Shown here piece by piece: positions 33,980 through 42,575 of a stretch of DNA of 64,000 bases (position 1 is the first letter of the stretch; every line of letters begins with the position of its first letter). Made by a program: the position numbers and the translations under genes. This DNA is from Geomicrobium halophilum. Lineage in GTDB: Bacteria > Bacillota > Bacilli > Bacillales > Marinococcaceae. The DNA lies in assembly GCF_014207655.1 (NCBI RefSeq), contig NZ_JACHHJ010000006.1:83692-147691 (forward strand), read 5' to 3'. The notes below the pieces were generated by a model. It was not told the origin of the DNA. It did no database searches and saw only the letters and a list, made by a program, of their open reading frames with translations.

Positions 33980-35277
33980 TATGCATTTGCTACTTTTTCA
34001 CTTCCACTATCTTTTTTATCATTCAGTGTTTTTGCATTATTTGGGAGTGTGATAAATTTCGTCATAAAAGCTCCAGTGAAATACAAAATCGCAAGAATCC
34101 ACATTACACCACCAGCTCCTGCAAACCCATATGTAAACCCAACAACCATTGGTCCTACAAACACACATAAACCTGCACCAAGATTTAAAATTGACATAGC
34201 TGCACCCTTGTCTGTTTTTACCAGAGACGGAACAAGGGCAGATAATGGTACATATGCTGCGAGGCACGCCCCCCAAGCAAGACCTGCTGCTGCCGTTAAA
34301 TAAACGTTTCCATCCGTAAATTGTGGGGTATAATATAATAACAATGTAAAGAATCCGCATCCAACGCCGCCAAACCACATGACCGTATTTCTCCACCCAA
34401 ATTTGTCACCAACAACTCCAAAGATAAGGTTAAATGCAATATTTGATATAAAAATACTCCCCCAAATTCCAAGCCAGACATTCGTTTCAATTCCGTGTGT
34501 CGCCAAATACGTAGGCAAAAATATTGGAAACGCATATTGTGCCGTTTGATTTATAACACGTACGACCCCGGCTATACCAACTTTTGGTTCCTTTTTTAAA
34601 ATTGCGATTCCTTTTATGAATTCAGAAAATACGTTACCCGTCGATATATTCTCACGTTTCGCTTTGCTTTCGAGTTTATCCTTATTCACCACAAGAGCGA
34701 AAAAAGCGGCAATGCTCACCCAGAGGGCTGCTGTCCAAAGTGTATTAACATAACCAAGTACTTCAATTGCCCATATCGAATAGTATGCTCCGAGAACGTT
34801 CATACCACCGGTAAAAACGAACCAGAACCAACCAACCGCTTTTCCGAGCCGTTTCGTTGATGTACGGTACGCAATCCAAACAAGGAAACCAAAGGCAAAG
34901 AGAGGATAACCAAAACCACGGATTCCATAACCAATAATCATAACTGTATAATTCATTTCTGCAACGCCAAAACCAACAAAAACTACAGTTCCAATTAAGT
35001 ATAGGATAACCCCCATAAACATCGTTTTCTTTGCACCAAATGCTTCAATTGCAACCCCGGACAACCAAGAGGAAAGCGCAATGATTATCCCATAGGCTGA
35101 GAATAAATACGATGATTGCTGCATCGTCAAACCTTGTTCTATAAGGTAAGGACTTAGCCAACCAATCTCAAGACCATCACCCATCATAAAAATCATTACT
35201 GCCACAAAACCCCAAAAGATCTTCGATGTAAGCCCTATTCGATCTAAAAAATTCTCATTATGAGCTAAACTATTCAT
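33979..35277 (-). CDS. MFS polyol permease (RbtT/DalT/CsbX-like)
   Basis: 432-residue 12-helix major facilitator. The first helix region (MMGDGLEIGWLSPYLIEQGL near residue 35), then SYLFSAYGIIIALSSWLSGV, is characteristic of the ribitol/arabitol permease group. Starts at ATG 35277, six bases after GAGGGG; the ATG at 35292 is inside the ribosome-binding region. It is the third gene behind SDR and zinc dehydrogenase. Family and neighbours suggest uptake of a sugar alcohol by proton symport. Confidence 0.87.
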   Translation of the reverse strand: MNSLAHNENFLDRIGLTSKIFWGFVAVMIFMMGDGLEIGWLSPYLIEQGLTMQQSSYLFSAYGIIIALSSWLSGVAIEAFGAKKTMFMGVILYLIGTVVFVGFGVAEMNYTVMIIGYGIRGFGYPLFAFGFLVWIAYRTSTKRLGKAVGWFWFVFTGGMNVLGAYYSIWAIEVLGYVNTLWTAALWVSIAAFFALVVNKDKLESKAKRENISTGNVFSEFIKGIAILKKEPKVGIAGVVRVINQTAQYAFPIFLPTYLATHGIETNVWLGIWGSIFISNIAFNLIFGVVGDKFGWRNTVMWFGGVGCGFFTLLLYYTPQFTDGNVYLTAAAGLAWGACLAAYVPLSALVPSLVKTDKGAAMSILNLGAGLCVFVGPMVVGFTYGFAGAGGVMWILAILYFTGAFMTKFITLPNNAKTLNDKKDSGSEKVANA

Positions 35278-35344
35278 TTTCATACCCCTCATTTTTAAAT
35301 TCAGCCAGAGGAAATTTTCTACCTCTGGCTTTTATTATTTTAAA

Positions 35345-36454
35345 TTATGGTTCTAAAATTATCTTTAAAGAATCTTTACCCTTTGCCATGAGCGCAAACC
35401 CTTCTTCGAATTGCTCTAGCGGGAAACGATGAGTGACCACCTTATCTGTTGGCATATCTCCCTTCTGGATGGCTTCAATTACTAGATCATAGCAGTAAGG
35501 CCCCAAGTGAGAACCTAAAATATCAAGTTCTTTACGGTCACTAATAATACTCCAGTCAACTGTAACTGGATCTTTGAACACACTGAATTCCACAAAACGT
35601 CCGAGCTTTCGGATGCTGTTTAACCCTTGTTCGACAGATTTCGGATGTCCCGATGCCTCGATGTACACATCAGTTCCATAGCCATCAGTTAACGCCTTAA
35701 TTTCTTTTTCAACATCTACTTCGTTTGGGTTCATAATAATGTCTGCTCCGAATTCCTTGGCAAGATTTAAACGTGTTTCTTGAAGATCAAGAACAATGAG
35801 TTTCTTCGCTCCCATTTTCTTAATAGCTCCAATCATCCCTAATCCAAGTGTACCAGCGCCGGAAAGAACGACTGTATCTCCGTACACAATGCTTGCCCTT
35901 TGCACCGCATGAAGGCTACACGCATATGGCTCGATGAGTATCGCTTTTTCAATCGGAAGATTTTCAGGAACTTTATAGTTAATTGCTTCTTTTGTAAATT
36001 TCATATAGGGTGCCATGGCGCCGTTTACATTATTTTGAAATCCGTATAGATCATGCTTTTCGCACATCCAGTATTGGCCTCGATTGCAAAAACGACATTC
36101 CCAACACGGTACTATCTGTTCAGAAATGATGCGATCACCAATTTCAAAATCCGTCACAGCATCCCCCTTTTGTATGATTCTTCCAACGAATTCATGACCC
36201 GGAATCACTGGCGCTTTAATGTACGACGGTTGTATTTCGTCACCCCAAAAGCTTGGCGCCCCTTCAAACGCTTTTATATCTCCAGCACAAATTCCGCATG
36301 CCTCAACTTTTACGATTATCTCTTTTTGGTTTTCAATTTTCGGTGTGTTCACTTCCTCGTAACGATAATCTTTGGGGGCATATGCGACAACTGCCTTCAT
36401 TTTATTTGGATAATTGACTTCTTCTTTCTTTGCTTGACCCATTGTTTTTTCCAT
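35345..36454 (-). CDS. Zinc alcohol dehydrogenase, erythritol/threitol dehydrogenase-like
   Basis: 369-residue medium-chain dehydrogenase. The catalytic zinc Cys is in ACGICAGDIKAFEG and the GHE motif in VIPGHEFVG; the structural zinc site is CWECRFCNRGQYWMCE. The NAD(P) site is VVLSGAGTLGLGMIGA. The segments FWGDEIQPSYIKAPVIPGHE, ISEQIVPCWECRFC and EFSVFKDPVTVDWSIISD resemble, as I recall them, the mycobacterial erythritol/L-threitol dehydrogenase EltD more than threonine or sorbitol dehydrogenases. GGGAGAGG precedes the ATG. Second gene of the SDR-ADH-permease operon. It should oxidise a polyol to a ketose; the precise C4 substrate is inference. Confidence 0.85.
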   Translation of the reverse strand: MEKTMGQAKKEEVNYPNKMKAVVAYAPKDYRYEEVNTPKIENQKEIIVKVEACGICAGDIKAFEGAPSFWGDEIQPSYIKAPVIPGHEFVGRIIQKGDAVTDFEIGDRIISEQIVPCWECRFCNRGQYWMCEKHDLYGFQNNVNGAMAPYMKFTKEAINYKVPENLPIEKAILIEPYACSLHAVQRASIVYGDTVVLSGAGTLGLGMIGAIKKMGAKKLIVLDLQETRLNLAKEFGADIIMNPNEVDVEKEIKALTDGYGTDVYIEASGHPKSVEQGLNSIRKLGRFVEFSVFKDPVTVDWSIISDRKELDILGSHLGPYCYDLVIEAIQKGDMPTDKVVTHRFPLEQFEEGFALMAKGKDSLKIILEP

Positions 36455-36472
36455 GTATAACCTCTCCCCTAT

Positions 36473-37228
36473 TTACCAAATTGTATAACCTCCATCGATG
36501 ACATACGTAGATCCAGTCACAAAACTTGAGGCATCAGATGCTAGAAATACGACAAGTCCGCCTAATTCTTTCGCCTCGCCTAATCTTTTCATGGGTACAT
36601 AATCTAAAACATGTGCAAGCTCCCCCCTAGGTTGAAAGATCGGTTCTGTCATTTGGGTTTTCATATAACCTGGTGCAATCGCGTTAACACGAATATTGTC
36701 CTCTGCCCATTCAAGCGCAAAACATTTGGTCATCGTATGCACCGCACCTTTTGATGCGTTGTATGCGCTTTGCGGTTCAGTATTTGCAATAAAGCTCGAC
36801 ATCGAGGCGATATTAATGATGCATCCTTTATTTTGGTTTATCATCTGCTTTGCTGCATACTTGGAACATAGAAAGACGCCATTGACGTTTACATCCATCG
36901 TTTTTTGCCACTCTTCAAGTGTCATATCTACTGTTGATTTTTTCTGAACAATTCCTGCATTATTGACGAGAATATCAATGCCACCATGTTCTTCAGTTAC
37001 ATGTTTCATGAATGTATAGACCGATGTTTCATCGGTGACATCCACTTTCCTTGCAGAACCTTTCAATACACTTGCAATCTTCTCGGCTTCCTTTAAATCC
37101 AGATCACCTATAACAACATTAGCACCAGCTTCCGTCAAAGATGTTGCCATGCTCTTCCCTAAACCGCGGCTCCCTCCAGTAATGACAGCTGTCCGACCAG
37201 TTAAATCAAACATTTCTGGTATTTTCAA
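36473..37228 (-). CDS. SDR-family polyol dehydrogenase (DthD-like candidate)
   Basis: 251-residue short-chain dehydrogenase. The NAD(P) motif is TGGSRGLGKSMA (near residue 15), NNAGI follows, and the active site is Ser (ASMSSFI) with Y-x3-K in SAYNASKGAVH. The C-terminal VTGSTYVIDGGYTIW is standard. The best start is TTG at 37228, five bases after AAGGGGG; no ATG with a site is available upstream of MFDLTGR. First gene of the operon. In mycobacteria D-threitol dehydrogenase is an SDR paired with a DAK kinase and an RpiB isomerase, which is the combination seen here. Other polyols (ribitol, arabitol) remain possible. Confidence 0.85.
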   Translation of the reverse strand: MKIPEMFDLTGRTAVITGGSRGLGKSMATSLTEAGANVVIGDLDLKEAEKIASVLKGSARKVDVTDETSVYTFMKHVTEEHGGIDILVNNAGIVQKKSTVDMTLEEWQKTMDVNVNGVFLCSKYAAKQMINQNKGCIINIASMSSFIANTEPQSAYNASKGAVHTMTKCFALEWAEDNIRVNAIAPGYMKTQMTEPIFQPRGELAHVLDYVPMKRLGEAKELGGLVVFLASDASSFVTGSTYVIDGGYTIW

Positions 37229-37242
37229 ATGAATCCCCCTTA

Positions 37243-37256
37243 GGTAAACGGTTTCA
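37243..37256 (-). promoter_or_regulatory. cre-like site (CcpA operator)
   Basis: On the minus strand the bases read TGAAACCGTTTACC, matching 13 of 14 positions of the cre consensus TGWAANCGNTNWCA. It lies 5-18 bases after the expected transcription start of the SDR-ADH-permease operon, where CcpA binding would block elongation. Confidence 0.7.
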
Positions 37257-37268
37257 TTTATTGTTAAA

Positions 37269-37329
37269 ATCATATCATATGTTTTCGTATTGTCAAACTT
37301 TTTTTCTTTTATTTACGTTTATTATTGAT
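37269..37329 (-). promoter_or_regulatory. Promoter/operator A of the SDR-ADH-permease operon
   Basis: On the minus strand TTGACA (37296-37291) and TATGAT (37274-37269) are separated by 16 bases, with ATACGAAA inside the spacer. Upstream, 37329-37311 reads ATCAATAATAAACGTAAAT, nearly identical to the element at promoter B. Confidence 0.75.
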
Positions 37330-37379
37330 ATCAATAAATTGCATTGCTCAAAAAATGGATATCATACATTGTTTCTATT

Positions 37380-37427
37380 TTTCGTAAAAAAAACGAAAGC
37401 TTTGTATATTAACAGCATTTCGTTTAT
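37380..37427 (+). promoter_or_regulatory. Operator candidates upstream of deoR-type gene
   Basis: TTTCGT (37380-37385) and ACGAAA (37393-37398) form an inverted repeat with a 7-base gap, and ATTTCGTTTAT (37417-37427) repeats the core of the elements at promoters A and B. Suggests autoregulation and shared control by the adjacent DeoR-family protein. Confidence 0.6.
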
Positions 37428-37462
37428 GATGAGGAGAAAACAATTGAAACAAGGTGGCTAAC

Positions 37463-38263
37463 ATGAGCAAATTATTCGTAACGGAAAGACGACGTAAAAT
37501 CATGGAGTTTTTAAATAAAAATCATCGAGTAACCGTGAATCAATTAGCAGAAGATATATCAGTTTCTAAAGTCACATTACGCTCGGATTTAAAAGAAATG
37601 GAAGCAAACGGGTTACTACGAAGAACCCATGGAGGTGCCTTACTACCTGAGCAAGAACATTTTGAAGATGTGAAGTTCTCAACAAGGGAGCAAAAGAATC
37701 GAGACGAGAAAACCAAGATTGCTAATCAAGCGATGAATTGGATCGATACTGACGGTCTTTGTATATGTCTTGATGCAAGTTCAACATGCCTAGAACTTGC
37801 CAAATTGTTAAAAAGTAGTGACCTACGTTTAACAGTCGTCACAAGCGGCATTTATACAGCAATGGAATTAAGCGACAATCCAAACCTGACAGTGGTTTTG
37901 TTAGGCGGTGTTGTCCGTCATGAATCGAGTTCACTCGAGGGCCTATTAGGATCACACATACTTGAACAAATAAATATCGACATGATGTTCACATCTGCAA
38001 GCGGATTCACAACAGGAACCGGACTTACTGATTTTAACATCTACGAGGTTGAATTAAAAAAACGCATGGTTGCCAAATCAACAAAAGTCATTGCGTTAAT
38101 CGACCACACAAAAATCGGCAAACACTCTATTGCTTCATTTGCATCAATACAAGATTTAACTGCCGTCATTACAGATGGAACGTTATATGCAGACATAAAA
38201 ATGTTGTTGCAGGAAAATGATGTGGAAGTAGATGATATATTAACGGAGATTTCGATAAATTAA
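37463..38263 (+). CDS. DeoR-family transcriptional repressor
   Basis: 266-residue regulator. The N-terminal winged helix-turn-helix (about residues 8-60: RRRKIMEFLNKNHRVTVNQL, then DISVSKVTLRSDLKEMEANG) is followed by a DeoRC sugar-phosphate-sensing domain of the isomerase fold (CICLDASSTCLELAKLL, VVTSGIYTAMEL, VLLGGVVRHESSSLEG). Start at ATG 37463, after AAGGTGG. It is divergent from the polyol operon and is the obvious local repressor, probably relieved by a phosphorylated pathway intermediate. The repeated TTTCGT/ACGAAA sequences in all island promoters are candidate operators. Confidence 0.92.
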   Translation: MSKLFVTERRRKIMEFLNKNHRVTVNQLAEDISVSKVTLRSDLKEMEANGLLRRTHGGALLPEQEHFEDVKFSTREQKNRDEKTKIANQAMNWIDTDGLCICLDASSTCLELAKLLKSSDLRLTVVTSGIYTAMELSDNPNLTVVLLGGVVRHESSSLEGLLGSHILEQINIDMMFTSASGFTTGTGLTDFNIYEVELKKRMVAKSTKVIALIDHTKIGKHSIASFASIQDLTAVITDGTLYADIKMLLQENDVEVDDILTEISIN

Positions 38264-38337
38264 ATTCCAATATATGTATTTAATATCTGCGAAATATTTA
38301 ATGTCTTATGTTACTAACATCAATGAGGTGATCAATT

Positions 38338-40020
38338 TTGCAAAAATCATATGTTATTGGTGTCGATTTTGGTACAGAATCATGTAGAGCTTTACTGGTG
38401 GATGTAGCTAATGGGGATGAGATCGCTACAGCTACACATATGTATAGTCATGGTGTTCTTTCTAAGGAATTGCCTAATGGCGTCCCCTTGCCATCCGACT
38501 GGGCTTTACAGCATCCAAATGATTATATTGACGGGTTTAAGGATGTAGTAAGGAACGTTTTCAAAGCAGGGAATATCCAACCGAATGACGTTATTGGGAT
38601 TGGAATTGATTTTACATCATCTACCATTTTACCCCTTGATGAAAAAGGTGATCCACTTTGTCTCCATGCTGCATTCGAAACACATCCACATAGTTGGGTG
38701 AAACTATGGAAACATCATGCTGCAAAAAAAGAGGCGGATGAGGTTACTAATCTAGCCCATGAACGCGGAGAAAAATTTATTAAGAGGTATGGAGGGAATA
38801 TTTCTTCAGAGTGGATGATTCCGAAGATTCTTCAAGTAGTCAAAGAAGATCCGGAAGTTTTTCATCATACCAATTTATTTATGGAAGCAGGCGATTGGCT
38901 TGTATATCATTTAACAGGAAGTTTAATACGTTCCAGTAATACCTCCAGCTATAAAGCTCTTTGGGATAAAAGAGAAGGATACCCAAGTTATGCATTTTTT
39001 TCAGAATTGCATCCTGAAATGAAGGATATTCTTGAAACAAAATTACGAGGGGAAGTAAGAACAATCGGCGGAAAAGCGGGTGGACTAAATAAACAAATGG
39101 CCATGATGCTTGGATTAAACCCAGGAACAGCGATTGCGGTTAATGTGATTGATGCTCATGCTGCCGTTCCAGCTGTAGGAGCAGTTCACCCTGGTCAATT
39201 TACCATGGCTATTGGAACTTCTACTTGCCACATGTTGGTTTCTGAAGAAGATAAGTTTGTCCAAGGGGTATGTGGAATAGCTGAGGATGGTATCATACCA
39301 GGTTACATTTCCTATGAAACAGGGCAGGTTGCTGTGGGTGATTTGTTTTCTTGGTTTGTCGATAACGCAATACCATCGGACATAGAAGAAGAAGCAAAGA
39401 AACAGGGTATATCTGTTCATTCATATTTAGAAGAAAAAGCTATGGAACTTGTACCAGGAAAATCTGGTTTAGTAGCCCTGGATTGGTGGAACGGGAATAG
39501 GTCTATTCTTGTTGATTCAGATCTTTCTGGTGTGATTGTTGGATTAACGCTTACCACAACACCGGAGGAAATCTATCGAGCATTATTAGAATCAACAGCT
39601 TTTGGCACACGAAAAATTATTGAAACATTTAAAGATTCAAATATTCCTGTTAAGGAAGTTTTTGCATGTGGTGGAATTCCAAAGAGAAATAAACTATTGT
39701 TACAAATTTATGCTGATATCCTAAACTGTGAAATAACAATAGCCAATTCGAATGAAATAACCGCTCTTGGTACATCCATGTATGCAGCCACAGCAGCTGG
39801 AAAGTCTGCAGGTGGGTATGACACAATTTTTCAAGCTGCATCTAACATGTCAAAGATAAAAGAAGAAGTAATATCCCCAAACCAACGAAATGTTGAGCGC
39901 TACAATTATCTTTACTCCGTTTACCTTAAACTTCATGACTATTTCGGGAGTGAACAAAGGAACGTAATGAATACTCTAAATAACAGTAAGCACACAGAAA
40001 TAAATTTAGATAAACAATAA
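38338..40020 (+). CDS. FGGY-family carbohydrate kinase, ribulokinase-like
   Basis: 560-residue kinase closest in pattern to AraB-type ribulokinases: VIGVDFGTESCRALLVDVAN at the start, ALQHPNDYIDG, IGIGIDFTSSTILPLD, then GTSTCHMLVSE and the C-terminal VFACGGIPKRNKLLLQIYAD with the ATP-binding GG. A TTG start at 38338 follows GAGGTGATC. It lies 74 bases after the DeoR-type gene on the same strand. It would phosphorylate a ketose such as ribulose or possibly erythrulose. It is a second kinase in an island that already has DhaK/DhaL, so either two sugars or two stereoisomers are handled. The C-terminal 25 residues (after residue 535) look non-conserved. Confidence 0.87.
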   Translation: MQKSYVIGVDFGTESCRALLVDVANGDEIATATHMYSHGVLSKELPNGVPLPSDWALQHPNDYIDGFKDVVRNVFKAGNIQPNDVIGIGIDFTSSTILPLDEKGDPLCLHAAFETHPHSWVKLWKHHAAKKEADEVTNLAHERGEKFIKRYGGNISSEWMIPKILQVVKEDPEVFHHTNLFMEAGDWLVYHLTGSLIRSSNTSSYKALWDKREGYPSYAFFSELHPEMKDILETKLRGEVRTIGGKAGGLNKQMAMMLGLNPGTAIAVNVIDAHAAVPAVGAVHPGQFTMAIGTSTCHMLVSEEDKFVQGVCGIAEDGIIPGYISYETGQVAVGDLFSWFVDNAIPSDIEEEAKKQGISVHSYLEEKAMELVPGKSGLVALDWWNGNRSILVDSDLSGVIVGLTLTTTPEEIYRALLESTAFGTRKIIETFKDSNIPVKEVFACGGIPKRNKLLLQIYADILNCEITIANSNEITALGTSMYAATAAGKSAGGYDTIFQAASNMSKIKEEVISPNQRNVERYNYLYSVYLKLHDYFGSEQRNVMNTLNNSKHTEINLDKQ

Positions 40021-40173
40021 CTTTCCGGTTACCATTATAAGCGCCTTTGAATGTTAATGTATACTCCGTGGTGTTACTTCTTTAGATCGTCATGTCCAAT
40101 CATCAAGACCACTGGTGTGGCTAAAAATGAGTGAGGACAATGAGGGAGTGATCTTCTCCTTCTATTTCCTCAT

Positions 40174-40518
40174 ATGGTGATGACAGCTGATAACCTTCAT
40201 TACTCAGTGCTTTTTGAGGATTTAGATCTAAATCCAGCAAACGTGATTGAAAAATTACCAGATGACGTAGATGCTCATTGGAACCCACTGTCATTAGAAG
40301 CTTTAGCAGAGATTGATGCCGACTATATTTTTCTCATAAACAGCGATGATTCCAGCGCAGATGATTTGACTTCAGAGAGTGTATGGTCAAACATCCCTGC
40401 AGTGGAGAAAGATCAAGTGATCGAGATCTCGGAGGACAGCAGTTGGTTATATAATGGCTATCAAGCCAATCGGCAGACTATCCAAGAAGTCTATTTAAAT
40501 ATCGTTGAAGAAGAATAA
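40174..40518 (+). pseudogene. Iron-siderophore binding protein, C-terminal fragment
   Basis: The 114 codons encode the last third of a FecB/FhuD-type substrate-binding lipoprotein: LSLEALAEIDADYIFLINSD, SVWSNIPAVEKDQVIEI and the end YQANRQTIQEVYLNIVEEE. The N-terminal lobe, signal peptide and lipobox are missing and no ribosome-binding site is visible. It abuts a Fur-linked ABC exporter and, with the FecCD fragment at 26.6 kb, shows that at least one iron-uptake locus has been dismantled. Confidence 0.75.
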
Positions 40519-40525
40519 TTTTTCA

Positions 40526-40558
40526 ACACTCTCTGTATGGTCCAGAGAGTGTTTTTTC
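40526..40558. terminator. Terminator between siderophore-protein remnant and ABC exporter
   Basis: ACACTCTCT (40526-40534) pairs with AGAGAGTGT (40544-40552), followed by six T on the plus strand. It probably serves both convergent transcripts. Confidence 0.85.
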
Positions 40559-42277
40559 TTAGAGCGTATGGAACTGGGCTTGGTGCATTCGGGAATATGA
40601 ACCACCGGAGCGGATAAGTTCTTGGTGGTTCCCTTGTTCTTCAATGCCTTTTTTCGTAACGACAAAAATGCGATCGGCGTCCTGAATGGTAGCGAGGCGA
40701 TGGGCGATTATCAATGTTGTCCGTCCATGTGAAAGCTCCTTCAATGCTTTTTGGATCTCTGCTTCTGTTTCAGTATCTAAAGCAGAGGTGGCTTCATCCA
40801 GAACCAAAATAGGTGGGTTTTTGAGAAACGTTCGTGCAATCGAAAGGCGTTGTTTTTGGCCACCGGATAACTTTACACCTCGCTCTCCGATCAACGTATC
40901 CATCACTTCTGGCAAATTCTCAATGAAATCAGCCATGTGTGAGCGTCTTGCTGCTTCCCAAATCTCTTCCTCACTCGCATCTAACGTGCCGTATGCAATA
41001 TTTTCCCTGATCGTTCCATCGAAAAGGAAGACATCTTGCTGTACAAATCCGATATTTTCACGGAGTGAGCTTATCGTCATCTCGCGAATATCAATACCAT
41101 CGATGGTAATCATCCCTGTGTTGACATCATAAAAACGGGGAAGTAAGCTGGCAATGGTCGTTTTTCCAGCACCTGAAGGGCCAATCAAGGCGACAGTTTC
41201 GCCGGAATCGATGGAGAAGTTGACCTCATGAAGGACATGGTTTCCCTCGCCATAGGAAAATGATACATTCTTATAAGTAACGTTTCCCTTCACTTTATGA
41301 ACATCAATGGCGTCAGGTTTTTCTTTTTGTGATGATTCCATCTCTAACAAATGTAGAAACCGGCGAAATCCTGCAATCCCTTTGGGGTACATTTCTATGA
41401 CGGCATTTAGTTGTTGGATCGGTCGCATCATGACATTCGTAAGTAAGACAAAAGCCATGAATTCGCCGTACGTTACCTCACCATTGATCACAAACCATGC
41501 TCCGGCCACCAACACAAAAAGCAATAGAATTTTCATGAGAATTTGACTGCTGGCAATGTGCGAAGCCATAATTTTGTATGACTTTAACTTCGTTTGCTTG
41601 AAATGGTTATTATTTTTGACAAAACGTTCTTTTTCGAATGCTTCATTGGCAAACGCTTTAATCACACGAATGCCAGTGATATTATTTTCGACGCGTGCAT
41701 TAAAGTCAGCAATACTGCCAAACATGTGTGACATCGCGTTAGACATTTTCTTTCCAAAATAATAGGTTAGCGCAATAATTAACATAACCAGCCCAAAGAC
41801 CATCCCAGTTAATTCCCAACTAATGGTAAACATGATCCCAAAAGCTCCTGTCAGTGTCATTAAGGCGATGACCAATTCCTCCGGTCCGTGGTGAGCTACT
41901 TCCCCAATATCCATTAAATCATTGGTTAGTCTTGAAATGAGATGTCCCGTTTTCGTATCATCAAAATATTGAATGGGCTGTTCTTGTAAATGCTTATAGA
42001 GTTGGGTACGCATATCGGTTTCAATGCTAATCCCAAGCTTGTGCCCCCAATAGGTCACTACATAATGGAAGCCACCATTGAATAAGTAAAGAACAAACAA
42101 ACCGATGCCGCCAGCAAAAATAAGTTCCCAATTCCCACTTGGCAACAAATCATCAATCACACGATTGACAGCCAAAGGGAATAAAAGCTCTAATGCGGCT
42201 ACTAGCATACCGCATAGAAGCGTCAAAGCAAACAACCGTTTATACGGAGAATAATAGCGAGCAAACTTTTTAATCAT
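40559..42277 (-). CDS. ABC exporter (fused membrane and ATPase domains)
   Basis: 572-residue half-transporter with six membrane helices (residues 15-300) and a nucleotide-binding domain: Walker A IGPSGAGKTTIASLL, Q-loop VQQDVFLFDGTI, signature LSGGQKQRLSIARTFL, Walker B ILVLDEATSALD, and the H-loop AHRLATI. The start is ATG 42277, five bases after GGAGTGAT. A Fur-box-like sequence lies 134 bases upstream, so it is probably induced by iron starvation. It may export a siderophore or a toxic compound. It would work as a homodimer, because no partner half-transporter is adjacent. Confidence 0.9.
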   Translation of the reverse strand: MIKKFARYYSPYKRLFALTLLCGMLVAALELLFPLAVNRVIDDLLPSGNWELIFAGGIGLFVLYLFNGGFHYVVTYWGHKLGISIETDMRTQLYKHLQEQPIQYFDDTKTGHLISRLTNDLMDIGEVAHHGPEELVIALMTLTGAFGIMFTISWELTGMVFGLVMLIIALTYYFGKKMSNAMSHMFGSIADFNARVENNITGIRVIKAFANEAFEKERFVKNNNHFKQTKLKSYKIMASHIASSQILMKILLLFVLVAGAWFVINGEVTYGEFMAFVLLTNVMMRPIQQLNAVIEMYPKGIAGFRRFLHLLEMESSQKEKPDAIDVHKVKGNVTYKNVSFSYGEGNHVLHEVNFSIDSGETVALIGPSGAGKTTIASLLPRFYDVNTGMITIDGIDIREMTISSLRENIGFVQQDVFLFDGTIRENIAYGTLDASEEEIWEAARRSHMADFIENLPEVMDTLIGERGVKLSGGQKQRLSIARTFLKNPPILVLDEATSALDTETEAEIQKALKELSHGRTTLIIAHRLATIQDADRIFVVTKKGIEEQGNHQELIRSGGSYSRMHQAQFHTL

Positions 42278-42410
42278 TGTCAATCACTCCCATAATTAGC
42301 ATGTTTAGAATTCCGATCTCGAGAAGTTATCTATTTTGATGTTGTGTTGTCCAGCTTTTGAATGCTACTCGCATCCCTCCCACCTGTCTTTACTTTCCTA
42401 CCAATTATAT

Positions 42411-42429
42411 TGAAAACGATTATCAATAT
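42411..42429 (-). promoter_or_regulatory. Fur-box-like operator
   Basis: TGAAAACGATTATCA (42411-42425), extended by ATATC, matches the 7-1-7 Fur consensus TGATAATNATTATCA at all but two positions. It lies upstream of the ABC exporter. Confidence 0.65.
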
Positions 42430-42536
42430 CAATTATGTTTTTCTTCCCTTGTCCTTTACATCACGATCGTGCCGTTCACCACATTTTTACCAGTTACATA
42501 AGAATTCTGATTTCTTGCATCAAGAACCACCACAAA

Positions 42537-42575
42537 AAACTCCGCCGATAATCTGTCTTATCGGTGGAGTTTCTT
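42537..42575. terminator. Strong hairpin, terminator-like
   Basis: AACTCCGCCGATAA pairs with TTATCGGTGGAGTT (one G-T pair) across TCTGTC, followed by TCTTCTTT on the plus strand. No intact gene points into it, so it is probably left from a lost gene. Confidence 0.6.
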
